DNA of 64,000 bases from Posidonia oceanica (taxonomy: Eukaryota; Streptophyta; Magnoliopsida; Alismatales; Posidoniaceae), in contig JAZBRS010000011.1 in NCBI GenBank assembly GCA_037176725.1, forward strand, positions 4,650,001 through 4,714,000, given 5' to 3'. The stretch's first letter is position 1; every line of letters starts with the position of its first letter. This document shows positions 44,231 to 54,407 of the stretch, in pieces. The position numbers and the translations under genes are program-made. Below the pieces are notes generated by a model that was given only the letters and a program-made list of their open reading frames with translations, was not told where the DNA came from and did no database searches.

Positions 44231-44590
44231 CTTAGAGCACTGGCAGCTCTACTTTGATGGTGCGGTGCTGACCACGCCGCAGGGGTAGATGATCCCCTTT
44301 GCAAGGAAGTTGACCTTCAAATGCACTAATAATGAAGCAGAATATGAAGCATGCATTCTGGGATTGAAGGTCGTGCTCGAGCATGAGACGCAGAAGCTGC
44401 ATGTGCATGGCGATGCCATGCTAGTGATTTCCCAAGTGAATGGCGATTGGAGAACAAAGGATCCAAAGTTAGTGCCATATCACGAATACCTGTTGAAGCT
44501 GATAGAACAGTTTGCAAGCATCCGCTTCTCGTACATGAACAGGGCAAGGAACGCATATGCAGATGCGTTAGCAACCTTGGCATCCTGGCT
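44231..44590 (+). pseudogene. Archaeal-like RNase H of element B, internally deleted
   Basis: WQLYFDGAV, then directly LTTPQG; ten residues present in A (including GRGIGA) are missing, an in-frame 30-bp deletion just after the first catalytic Asp. The rest (NNEAEYEACILGL, HGDAMLVISQVNGD, NAYADALATLASWL) is intact. A TAG at 44286-44288 stands for CAG. Confidence 0.87.
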
Positions 44591-45919
44591 CAGTATACCT
44601 AAAGACCGGGCAGTGGATGTATCAGTTACATGCATGGAGCAGCCTACGCATTGCATGAGCATAGAGGAGGTAGATCCGGTGGAGGAGCAGCCTTGGTACT
44701 GTGACATTAAAGACTTCCTGAAGTCCGGTAGCCACCCGCTCGGCGCCTCAGCAGCAGATAGAAGAACTCTGGCACGTCTAGCATCAAAGTATGTATTAGG
44801 GGCAGGGCAGTTATACAGAAGATCATACAATCAGATGCTCCTACGCTGCTTGAGCAAGCAAGAGGCCGACACGCTTATGCTCCAGGTTCATGCAGGGACT
44901 TGTGGTCCGCATATGAATGGTGTGCTGCTGGCCAAGAAAATCATGTTGCAAGGCTACTTCTGGTCAACCATGGAGGCAGACTGCTGCCAATTCGTGCGAA
45001 GATGCCATAACTGCCAGATCCATGGTAATCTTATGCACGCACCCTTGCAGGAATTGCATAGCATGTCCTCGCCATGGCCCTTCTCCACCTGGGGGATTGA
45101 CATCATCGGCGCTATACACCCTGCTGCATCAAATGGTCATCGCTTCATTCTGGTAGCGATAGACTACTTCACTAAGTGGGTGGAAGCAGCCTCCTATAAG
45201 GCGGTCACAGCTGTGGTGACAAAGAACTTTATCAGAAATAACATTATCACCCTATATGGGGTCCCGCATGCAATCATCTCTGACAATGGCTCAAACTTTA
45301 TCGCAAAAAGGATCGATGAATACCTGTAGAAGCACCAAATCAAGCATCATAGATCCTCACCATATCAGCCGCAGATGAATGGAGTAGTGGAGTCTGCCAA
45401 CAAAAACATTGTAAAGATAATGAAGAGGATGGCAGACACCCACAAAGACTGGCATGATAAGCTCCCGTACGCACTCTGGGCGTACAGGACATTAGTGCAA
45501 GCCTCGACGGGAGCCACCCCGTATTCGCTAGCATATGGCATGGAGGCAGTGCTGCCTGTCGAAGTGGAGATCCCTTCGCTGTGAATCCTGCGAGAAGCAG
45601 ATGGGTCGAGGACCGCTGTGCCTAGCTCAACCAGATTGATGAGCATAGATTGCAAGCAATGCACAACGCTCGCTGCTACCAGAGGTGGATGGCAAGAGCA
45701 TACCTGAAGAAAGTGCAGCCCAGGAGCTTTCAGCTAGGTGACCTCGTCTTGCGAGCCATCCACCTGCCAGACGGTCGAGGCAAATTCTGACCCAACTGGC
45801 GTGGCCCCTTTGTGGTTAAGCAAGCATTCTCAGGCGGCGCAGTAGTTCTTGAGGACATGAATCAGACTGGGCAATCAGAGCCAGTCAACACATGCTACCT
45901 CAAGAAGTACTATCAGTAG
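44591..45919 (+). pseudogene. Integrase of element B
   Basis: HHCC module (HAGTCGPH, CQFVRRCHNCQIH, about 44885-45025), catalytic core with WGIDIIG, IISDNGSNF and GVVESANK, and the GPY/F module (PNWRGPFVV) near 45795. The natural stop is at 45917-45919 after YYQ, as in A. Broken by TAG at 45327-45329 (CAG in A), TGA at 45582-45584 (Arg codon in A), a small deletion near 45600 and a TGA near 45788 (CGA in A). Confidence 0.92.
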
Positions 45920-47418
45920 ACCGGCCCCTGCCTTGCAGAGCGTTCTCTCCCACCCCATCCTTTGCATTCTCTTTTTGTCCTGTATATCTTCCTGCATTCC
46001 AATCTTGTCCCTTGCATTCTCGCTCTCCCTGCATATATCTTCACATTTCTATCTCTTTCAGCATATCTCAAGCAAAAATAAAAAATTCCCAGCAAAAATC
46101 ATGCATTGCATCTGGTCCAATGATGAAATCGGATATGCTTGCCTGCTATGGAAGGAGTCTACCCTACCTCACCTGACACTACTTAGGCATCTTAGCTAGT
46201 GAGGGAGCCACCTTTCAAATGAGAACAGGCGAAATAACCAAACCCCTTGGGACTTGCACCTCCCGAGGGAGATAAAATGCTAGGGTGTGAGCAAGAATGT
46301 GAGCCATATAAGAATATGTCTGAGCATGGGCATAAAAGAAAAGCAAATAGAAGGTGAAGGCAGAAGCAGGCCCTAGAGATAGAGGTGTGTAGCATGACCC
46401 TGTCCCTCCGAACTACATCCGAGGTGGTCCACCCTTTTGCACCTGGGAGCCTCAAACCCACTTCAAAACCCCGGCACCCATTACCTCTAAGCTAGGGTTG
46501 GCAAAGGCTTGCAAAAAGGAAAGAACAAAAAAGAAGAGAAAAAGAAAGCAAAAAAAGAAGCAAGGAAAAAGGAGTAAAGACAAAAGTCTACTCTAGAAAA
46601 AGGAAAAAAAGCAAGCAACACAATCCCATCCCTCACCTGCCTTAGAGATGAGCAAAAGTTTGCGCCTGGGAAATACACAAACCCTGCAGAGCCTATGAAC
46701 CTTGCAAGGCCTAGCAAGCAACTCCCCAGCTTCAACTAGGTGCCCATCGCCTTCAAGTTAGGAATAGGGGAAACCTACATGCCTATGAGGGAGCGAAAAG
46801 AAGCAAAAGAGTAGGTGTAGGTCCTTGGGAGTTTGGTCTAGAGCCTGTCCTCACCACCCACCACCCCTGCACTGCAAATAACCCTTTCCTGAGTGCCACC
46901 AGCAAGTTAAGAGTTTGAGTAGAGTCCAGTGAGTCAGGGACCCCTCTCTTCCTCTGCAGTAGGCACTAAGCACTCCATATGCTGAGGGCTACAGCATATA
47001 AGCAAAATCATGCATACATTTGCAGCATCTACCATAAACCATGCACATATCTATGCATAACAATCGTAAACCATGCATGCATGCACAACATCAGTCATTC
47101 TCTCCTTCTATCTTCCCGCTCTGCAAAGCTTGGCTTAGCGTTGAGACAGTACTTCTACCAAGCATGTGTTAACCATCTTCAAGCTACACTGGTCCAAAGC
47201 TCCGACCAACCACTTGCCCTAGCAGAGTTGCCCTTGTCTGAATGTGATTAATATCTGCACTTTGAATGCTATCTGCTAAATATGCTAAAACTGCTAGCTT
47301 TGAATTCTGCATCTTTACTAGCCAGTGGTTGTATGCTTATACCTGATCTGATGAAATGCAGCTCTGATTACAGGTACATGAGGTTTCTGCACCAGTAGCC
47401 TGCACTTTCTCTCCTGCG
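45920..47418 (+). other. Spacer between integrase and the extra ORF, element B
   Basis: About 1.5 kb with no domain. It is A/G-rich at 46500-46620. It ends with CTGATTACAG/GTACATG at 47364-47380, which has the form of a 3' splice site 45 bases before the extra ORF and matches the A copy around 6427. Confidence 0.5.
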
Positions 47419-48599
47419 ATGGGTTATCCAACTCTGGTCACTCCCATGCATTGCTCAGATGCCCTGCAAGAATGGGTTGGCAAACTCACTGAAGCCGACC
47501 GCGAGAAGCTGCGCACCTGGGGTATTCCTTCCAAGCTTCTGAAGGAACCAGATGTTGAAGTAAGCCGGCACCTCCTATGCGCTACAGCAAGGTTCTGGAA
47601 GCCAGCGCACCATGTCTTCCGCTTCGGCAAGACGGAGCTGACACCTACGCTGGAGGAAGTGTGTCGGATCTGCGGCTTCTCTAAGATAATGGGACCTCCA
47701 TTCTTTATGAGGCGTGATGGGTACACTGCTGTCCTGAGCCAGTTGACTGGGCTCTCTGCCAAAGGCTGCCAGCAAAGGTTAATCTGCACCAGTGGGCCTA
47801 CGCCCCTACTTCGCCTAGCATATTTTGATGCAGTTATGGAAAAGCACGCTGAACTCGGAAGCGAGCTGTGGCTCCAGGGATTCATCACCCGCTTTCTAGG
47901 CGAACTGATCTTCACGCATGGCAAGATGACAGTTGCAATCGAGATTGCACTTGCAGTGGTGACCTGGCACCAGTCGTCCTTGCAGAGACATACCGCGGGC
48001 TGGACCGCGTCATACACCACTGCCACCAGTTCCATGGCTACGGAGTACTTGTGTAGATCTGGCTAGCTGCACACCTAGAGATGGACCTCCTACGCCCTCA
48101 GAGGCATGCTATCGAAACCTACTGCAGCAACGGCCACGCAAGAACCATAAAGAGCGTACCAGAAGAGTACCAGAAGCTATTTGAGCTGACAGATGATGCA
48201 GTGACTTGGCGAATCATCCCATCCGTAGCAAAGCCTTTCACCGTCTTCTTCGATGCTCGCGACACGCGGCTAGCGGTGCTGCCAGGATTCACCAGGGGTG
48301 TGGAGTACCACCCTATCCGAGTCATGCGGCAGTTCGGCTACCAGCAGGGTGCCTTCATTGATAGCACTGCGCCCAGGCTCACGCAAGCTTACCTGCTCAA
48401 CACAACAGCATCCACAACAGTGCTGGCAGACCTGATGCAGCATGGGGAGAAATCTACAAACATTGCAGCAGTGAAGGGCTCAGGATGTACTTCTGAGTAT
48501 GTCACTGAGGTGCAGGGACTCTAGCCCCTCAATGAGATTCCTCCTAGCGCCCCCCAGTTCCCTGACTCCCGCCAAGCAAAGAAGGCTCGACATAACTAG
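47419..48599 (+). pseudogene. Extra ORF of element B, plant-mobile-domain/DUF7745-like
   Basis: Homologue of 6376-5174 in A over its full length. Visible: MGYPTLVTPMHCS, ARFWKPAHHVFRFG, ELTPTLEE, FITRFLGELIFTHGK, then (other frame) LAETYRGLDR, WLAAHLEMDLL, AKPFTVFFDARDTR, GVEYHPIRVMRQFG. A deletion near 47965 shifts the frame; a TAG near 48056 (CAG in A) and one at 48522-48524 (TGG in A) follow. The protein would end at KKARHN near 48599. Two homologous copies with the same boundaries argue that this was a real gene of the family. Function unknown; see the A copy. Confidence 0.75.
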
Positions 48600-49040
48600 G
48601 CGTCTATGCAGTTGTTTGCTTGTATAGCTTTTCTTGGATCATGTTGTATCTTTTTGGCCTACCAGAGGCGTGTAACCAGAGATTCACTCAATACAAAGAC
48701 GTTTCACGCCATTTGTTTGTGTTGCATGCCTTGCCTATTGCATATCTCTTCCTGCCAGGTTGTTACAGGACTTGCATCAAGCACTTCAGAGCGTTGGCCC
48801 ATGCAAACAGCCTAAAGCAGCCCTGCAAGAGATCTAGAGCAGTACCCTCGCAAGCACCATGCAATCCATAGGCTCAGCAAGAGAGTTGCAGCAAAGCTCC
48901 CCCTGCAGTCAACATGCACGCAAGAACCTCTGCAGACCCATGCATCGTCGCAATCGCATTTTCCCAGGTCGCTCTGGGCTGGCATCCCCAACTGCTCGCT
49001 TGGCAAGCGTGTTAGTTTTATCTACATTTTCCTTGCTTTT
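48600..49040 (+). other. 3' UTR stretch after the extra ORF, element B
   Basis: Non-coding, no repeat or domain seen before the double hairpin. Confidence 0.5.
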
Positions 49041-49116
49041 GATACTAGGGGGCTCCGACTGTCCCCTGGTATCATCCCTGATACCAGGGGCATCTTTTTA
49101 GCTGCCCTTTGGTATC
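49041..49116 (+). other. Conserved double hairpin, element B
   Basis: GATACTAGGGG..CCCCTGGTATC at 49041-49073 and GATACCAGGGGCATC..TGCCC..GGTATC at 49080-49116, in the same order and at the same place as in A (4815-4740 read on the minus strand). Confidence 0.8.
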
Positions 49117-49130
49117 GCTCTCTCTTTCCT

Positions 49131-50640
49131 TTCTTATTTGTTTCCTCGGACGAGGATAAGCCTTTTTCTTTTCGCCAGACTCTGCTCCGTGCGGACGGTG
49201 TCCCGCTTGCTTGCTTCCTTGGGCGAGGACAAGCCTCTTTCTTCTGCCCCTCTTGCTTGTTTCCTTGGGCGAGGATAAGCCTTTTTTCCTTTTGCTTGCT
49301 TCCTCAAGCAAGGACAAGCCTTTTTCTTTTTCGCATGACTCCACTCCGTGCAGACGGAGTCCTGCCTGCTTGTTTCCTCGGGCGAGGACAAGCCCTGCTT
49401 GGCTCTGTGCGGACAGAGCCCCTGTCTGTTTCCTCGTGCGAGGATCAGACCCGCTTGCTTTCTCGGGCGAGGACAAGCCTTGCGCAGCTCCGCGTGGATT
49501 GAGTTTCCCTATTTCCTCAGGCGAGGATCAGGCTTGCTTATTCCTCGACCGAGGATAAGCGTATGCGCGCCCTGCTTGCTTCCTCGGGCGAGGACAAGCA
49601 TTTTCCCTTTCTTGCTTGCTTCCTCGGGCGAGGACAAGCCTTTTTCCATTTCGCGTGCCTCTGCTCCGTGCGGACGAGGTCCCGCTCGCTTGCTTCCTCG
49701 AGTGAGGACAAGCCTTTTTCCTTTCTTTCTTGCTTCCTCTGGCGAGGACAAGCCTTTTTCTATTTTGCGTGACTCCACTTCATGCGGACGAGGTCCCGCT
49801 CGCTTGCTTCCTCAAGTGAGGACAAGCCTCTTTCTTCTTCCCCTCCTGCTTGTTTCCTCAGGTGAGGACAAGCCTTTTTTCTTTTTTCCGTGGCTCCGCT
49901 CCGTGCGGACGGGGTCCTGCTTGCTTGCTTCCTCAGGCGAGGACAGGCCTCTTTCTTCTTTCCCTCCTGCTTGTTTCCCCGGTCGGGGACGAGCCCCCTG
50001 AGTGACTTCGCTCTGTGCGGACGAAGTCCCCTGTCTGTCCCTTTGGGCGAGGATCAGACTACTGCTTGCTTCCTCAGGCGAGGACAAGTCCCCCCCTTTG
50101 GATTCTATCCGTGCGGAATCCCCCGCTTGCTTCCTTGGGCGAGGACAAGCCTTTGCCGTCTCTGTCCGCACGGAGACCGTGCTTGCTTCCTCGGGCGAGG
50201 ACAAGCTCTTCTCGAACCCCGTATGCTCGGAGTCCTGCCCTGTATCCTCGTGCGAGGATCAGCCCTTGCATGGCCTCGCTCCGTGCAGACGATGCCTACG
50301 CTTGCCTACCCCCTTTCTTTTCTTGCTTGCTTCCTCGGGCGAGGACAAGCTCTTCTCAGACCTCGTATGCTCGGAGTCCTGCCCTGTATCCTCGTGCGAG
50401 GATCAGCCCTTGCGTGGCCGCGCTCTGTACGGACGATGCCCATGCTTGCCTCCCCCCTTTCTTTTCTTGCTTGCTTCCTCAAGCGAGGACAAGCTCTTCT
50501 CGGACCCCGTATGCTCGGAGTCCTACCCTGTATCCTCGTGCGAGGATCAGCCCATGCGTGGCTTCGCTCCATGCGGACGATGCCCACGCTTGCCCGCCCC
50601 CTTTCTCTTTCTTGCTTGTTTCCTCGGGCGAGGACAAACT
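49131..50640 (+). repeat. Hairpin minisatellite array, element B 3' UTR
   Basis: Over twenty copies of a self-pairing word TTCCTCGGGCGAGGACAAGC and, between them, copies of a second word around GCTCCGTGCGGAC whose flanks pair. At 50180-50610 both are locked in three copies of a unit of about 137 bp. Arms co-vary: CCTCG/CGAGG, CCTCA/TGAGG (49810-49821, 49856-49867), CCCCG/CGGGG (49977-49988); GACTTCG/CGAAGTC (50004-50028), GGATTC/GAATCC (50100-50121), GGCTCTGT/ACAGAGCC (49401-49420). Long open frames on both strands follow from the repeat and have no domain. Confidence 0.9.
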
Positions 50641-51090
50641 AGTTCTGTTTCCCCTATGGGCTGGTAGCCCTAACTGCTCGGTCGATAGCTGTCCAATTGT
50701 CTACCCCTTTTGCTTGTTGGGCTAGCAGCCCTAACTACTCGGATGCCAAACCCATCAGTCTTGTCAGGCATCCCTTTTGCAAGCCCGGACTAACCCCCGA
50801 ACTCATGCATTGCATTGCAGCTTTCTTTGCATCCCTTCTGCATCAGCATCGCATTCTTTTACTAACAGCATTGCATGGTAAATAGCTGCATCGGCAAGCA
50901 TTGCATCTGCATTAGCACACATTGCATCAGCATCAGCATTCGCATCTGCACCTGCATTGCGACTCTAAGTTGTGTTTTCCGGTGCATCCACCGAGTGAAT
51001 AGCTCATGCCTATAGTCATTTGCGCTCCTGCCGGCGTCAAGTAGGGTGTCTTGTCTACCCTGAGCAGCGGTCTCGCTACGCTTGACCTCG
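50641..51090 (+). other. 3' UTR spacer of element B
   Basis: Contains a run of GCATTGCATC and GCATCAGCATC words (50810-50960), then sequence shared with A beside the polypurine tract (GCAGCGGTCTCGCT, CTTGACCTCG). Confidence 0.6.
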
Positions 51091-51106
51091 CTCAGGGAGG
51101 GGCATC
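51091..51106 (+). promoter_or_regulatory. Polypurine tract of element B
   Basis: CTCAGGGAGGGGCATC immediately before the LTR start TGTAGACACCCC; identical core in A. Confidence 0.87.
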
Positions 51107-54100
51107 TGTAGACACCCCATTCTAACAGCCTAGAAGTTGGTTGTTTTCTTTCGCAGGCTCGTGTGGACTCTAGAATGGCATTCTTTTTCCTAGCCCTTTT
51201 CTAACCCAAAACCAAGCCCAAAACCTTGCCTAAACCCCAAGCCCTCAACCCAAGCCTTTTTGCCATTTTTAAAGCCTTTCTAGGCCCAAGCCCAAGCCCA
51301 TTTGCAGCTTTTGCCAACTGAGTGTGTTGGACGCTAGAATAGGCAGTGTCCAAGGTTGGACTCGCCCTGTGCTAGCGTCCAACGTTGGACGCCCTCTGCT
51401 TCAGCGTCCAACGATTCGGTTGCAGCAACGGCTGCTCTGCCTCCTTCGGCACACCTCCCGTCCACTCCACTGCCTTCCCGCACTTACTACCCGTCCCCTC
51501 TTCCACTCCACACCATCTACTACCTTCCAAAGCCGAGTTACTAGCCATCCCCTCCTCCTCAGCGCCGATTCCGCTCTCTCTACCCTCACTGCCACCTGCT
51601 GACTTCCGCCGCCTGCACCTGCCACCGCCGTGACTTCGCTGGCCCTCTGATAGCTCCCAAGCCCTCTCCTGACATTCCCTGTGGCTTCCCCACACTCAAG
51701 AGCGCCTGCCATCTCCTGCAAGCTTGCCAATTCCTCTGTAAACCTTGACTGCCAGCACTAGAACCCATGCCCTTTGCAACAAAACCGCAAGTTCGTGCCC
51801 TTCCAGCACACACCACACGAAGTCTAGAGAGAATTCGCCACCTCCAGAGCATAGAGCGATCATCCCTCTCCATCCTCGACCTTTCGCCGACCCTTTTGGA
51901 GCTTCCAGCAGCCTGTGCGAGCTCGCCGGAGTAGCCTTTGTCGCGACATCTGCAGCACCGGTGACCGAGGTGGAACCGCCATTCCAGGTCGCCAAAAGGT
52001 AAGTTTTCCATCCCCTACGCTCATGCATGCTAGGTAGCTTGTGTCCATGCATTTTTGCGAAGTTTTGAATCCTGTTAGCCGCGATTTGTGGCCAGAAGGG
52101 AGTTCAGTGTGTTGGACGCACCAGCTAGTGCGTCCAACGTTGGAAGCGGCATAGACCAGTGTCCAACACCCTGCTTTCCTTAGCTTTTGTTCTGATGCTT
52201 TCCATGCTCTATTGTTAGCTTGTTTCTACAAGTTTGTGTTGCATGCCTTCTTTATGCGTTTCCGGATGCTATGCCATGCCTGTATCCATGCTTTGATCCA
52301 TGCCTAAGTCTTTTCGCATGATTTAAGTCTGCTTGCTTTCTACCTGCGTTGGACACTTAGGTGAGCCGCGTCCAACGTTGGACGCTAGTTCATCGAGCGT
52401 CCAACACCTCTGTTAGCTGTAGCTTGCTGCCATGCTTACACTATGCCTATTTTTGATGCTTATTCATGATCCATGCTTGCTTAGAGATATCTGGCCCCTA
52501 TGGCAACCATGCTTAGGATTGTTAGCCTTTTCTTAGGTGGCATGCTTTTTTCTATAAGTCTTTTACCCATTTACTCCTATGCGTACTTTCCTCTTTCTTG
52601 CTTTCCATGAGTTAAATGCTTGCTGTGGATGTTTCTCTTTTGCTCTGGTATGCCTTAGTGGTTTGCATGTATATAGGTGGGGTTTAGAGCTGAGCTCCCC
52701 CTTAGCACAGGTAGGTCTGCATACTGCGGTCGTTGGACGCCAGAGACTTCAGCATCCAACGTTGGACGCTGCTGTCTCTAGCGTCTAACGTCCTAGCCCC
52801 TCATTTTGTTGTTTAAAGCTTGCATGATGTTCTGATCTGTTTCTTTGCATGACTTTTGCGTTTACATGCATGTTTAGCTTCCTTTGCAACTGTTCTTCAG
52901 CCTTCATTAGATCATTTGCTATTTTATGCAAGTTTTTTGTGTGTAGTGCCTCCCAGGGCGTTGTATGCTGCTGGTGCAGGCGCCCAATGTTGGACGCTGG
53001 CCTAGCTCGCGTCCAACGTTCTGGTTGTGCCTCTGGCCTGGCACTTGCTGCAGTTGGTAAGTTTCTAGCTTTTTGTGTGATCCCATGCTTGTATGCTCAT
53101 TCTGTGCTCATATCCAGTAGCCCAAATGCATGTTCCCACTGTTATTTGCCTTTTATATGCTTCCTTATCTTGCTGTCTTCTGGCCTATGTTAGACGCCTG
53201 TCCCTCTGGCGTCTAACGTTGGACGCCATGCTCATGGGCATCCAACGACCTGCTTGCTTTGATCCTTGATCCTAGCTTGCCCCCTGCTCTGATTCCTTCT
53301 CTAATCCTCTGTTAGGTCAGTCCTGCATGTCATACACCCATTTAGTTGCATTCATGCATCTGTATTGCATCCATATAGCTAGAATGCATTGTTTTCTAAA
53401 AACCGCATGCTGTCTGCCTCCAGCAGGTGTTGGACGCCAGCAATGGCAGCGTCCAACGTTGGACGCCACTGTTGCCAGCGTCCAACGCTTGCAGTTGGCT
53501 TGACTTAGTTTTAAAAACGCCAATTTTGCTTCGCTCGTCGTTTTCTACGTTTTATGGCTTCTAATGCTTGCTGAAACCCCTATGCATGCTGCCTAACCCT
53601 TGTTTGGATTTTGCACCCCACTTTCACCTCGTTTTCCGTGCCTTGCATCGTTTCCCACGCCCTGCATAGTTTCCCGCACCCCTTTGCATCGTTTTCCGAA
53701 CCTTGCATTGTTTTCCACACTTTCGCCTCGTTTTCCGCGCTTTCGCACCATTTTCCACGCTTGCTTTGGTTTATATCTTGCATGTCGTTTGCATTGCCTG
53801 GTTTTCCCCGTAGTTTTGTTTTATCGCCTGCATCTGCATTAGGGCTATGATACTTACTGCCTAAGAGTTCTCACGAATCAGGGTTCGCCTAGTTCGAAAC
53901 ACTAGCAGTGCTGCTGAGCACATAGATAGCACGTTTGTTTCCCATGCATAGCAGGTAGACATTCATTGCATTTAGGCATTAGGCTAGCACTTCCCTGCAT
54001 TAGCGCGCGAGATTGCCTAAGAAAGACCGACTCTCGGACGTATCGGGGGTGCCTAACACCTTCCCCATGTGTAACAGGAGTCCTTACCCTTTCTCTTGGC

Positions 54101-54407
54101 CCGCATTGACCTTTCCCTCATCCTAGGCACGAGTCATAGCATAGCTTAGCATTGCATTCCTTTGCCCCCTCTTTGCATCCGGTTTTGCATGTCTTTTCAT
54201 GTATTATCCCTGATTTTCCCTATCTTCCAATTCAATTGACCTGGTGGCGACTCTGATTTTGTCTTATCATTTCTTTTCTTTTCTTTTTGCCAGCGTTTCC
54301 GAGTCGAGTCTCTTCCCTCAGACCTGCCGCATATAGTGAGCCTATTTTGATCGGTGCATGCAAGCTTTGGTATCGTGCATGGACAATCAGAATTCAGGAT
54401 TACTACA
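51107..54407 (+). repeat. 3' LTR of element B (3.3 kb)
   Basis: TGTAGACACCCC..GGATTACTACA. It has a GC-rich block 51420-51998 ending in AAAAG/GTAAGTTTT, seven double-hairpin modules built on GTTGGACGC/GCGTCCAAC (51327-53490), a degenerate CGTTTTCC run (53620-53770), the conserved GGTGCCTAACACC block (54003-54086) and the inner TGGCGACTCTG (54245-54255). It shares only the terminal and conserved blocks with LTR A and is closest to the solo LTR 58027-61471. Confidence 0.92.
51990..52008 (+). promoter_or_regulatory. Consensus 5' splice site in LTR B
   Basis: AAAAG/GTAAGTTTT with the exon end at 51998, exactly where the GC-rich block stops. A near perfect plant donor. Confidence 0.55.

Larger units (their letters stand above)
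30132..54407 (+). mobile_element. Element B: Tat/Ogre-like retrotransposon
   Basis: Plus-strand element with the same domain order as A: 5' LTR remnant 30132-30186, primer site, leader, gag (split by a solo LTR), protease, linker, RT, RNase H, archaeal-like RNase H, integrase, extra ORF, double hairpin, hairpin array, polypurine tract and 3' LTR 51107-54407. The proteins are clearly homologous to A but the 3' LTR is 3.3 kb and mostly unrelated to LTR A. It lies inside the gag of element D (junction at 54407/54408). C interrupts its 5' LTR. Frames carry more than ten stops and several frameshifts. Confidence 0.92.

Noticed and set aside
49131..50640. CRISPR-like appearance (short palindromic repeats with spacers)
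   Set aside because: Plant nuclear retrotransposon context, repeats vary, spacers are themselves repeated and there are no cas genes.
49211..50725. Overlapping long open frames on both strands in the B 3' UTR
   Set aside because: They result from GC-rich tandem hairpin units whose period keeps frames open; products are repeats with no family resemblance.
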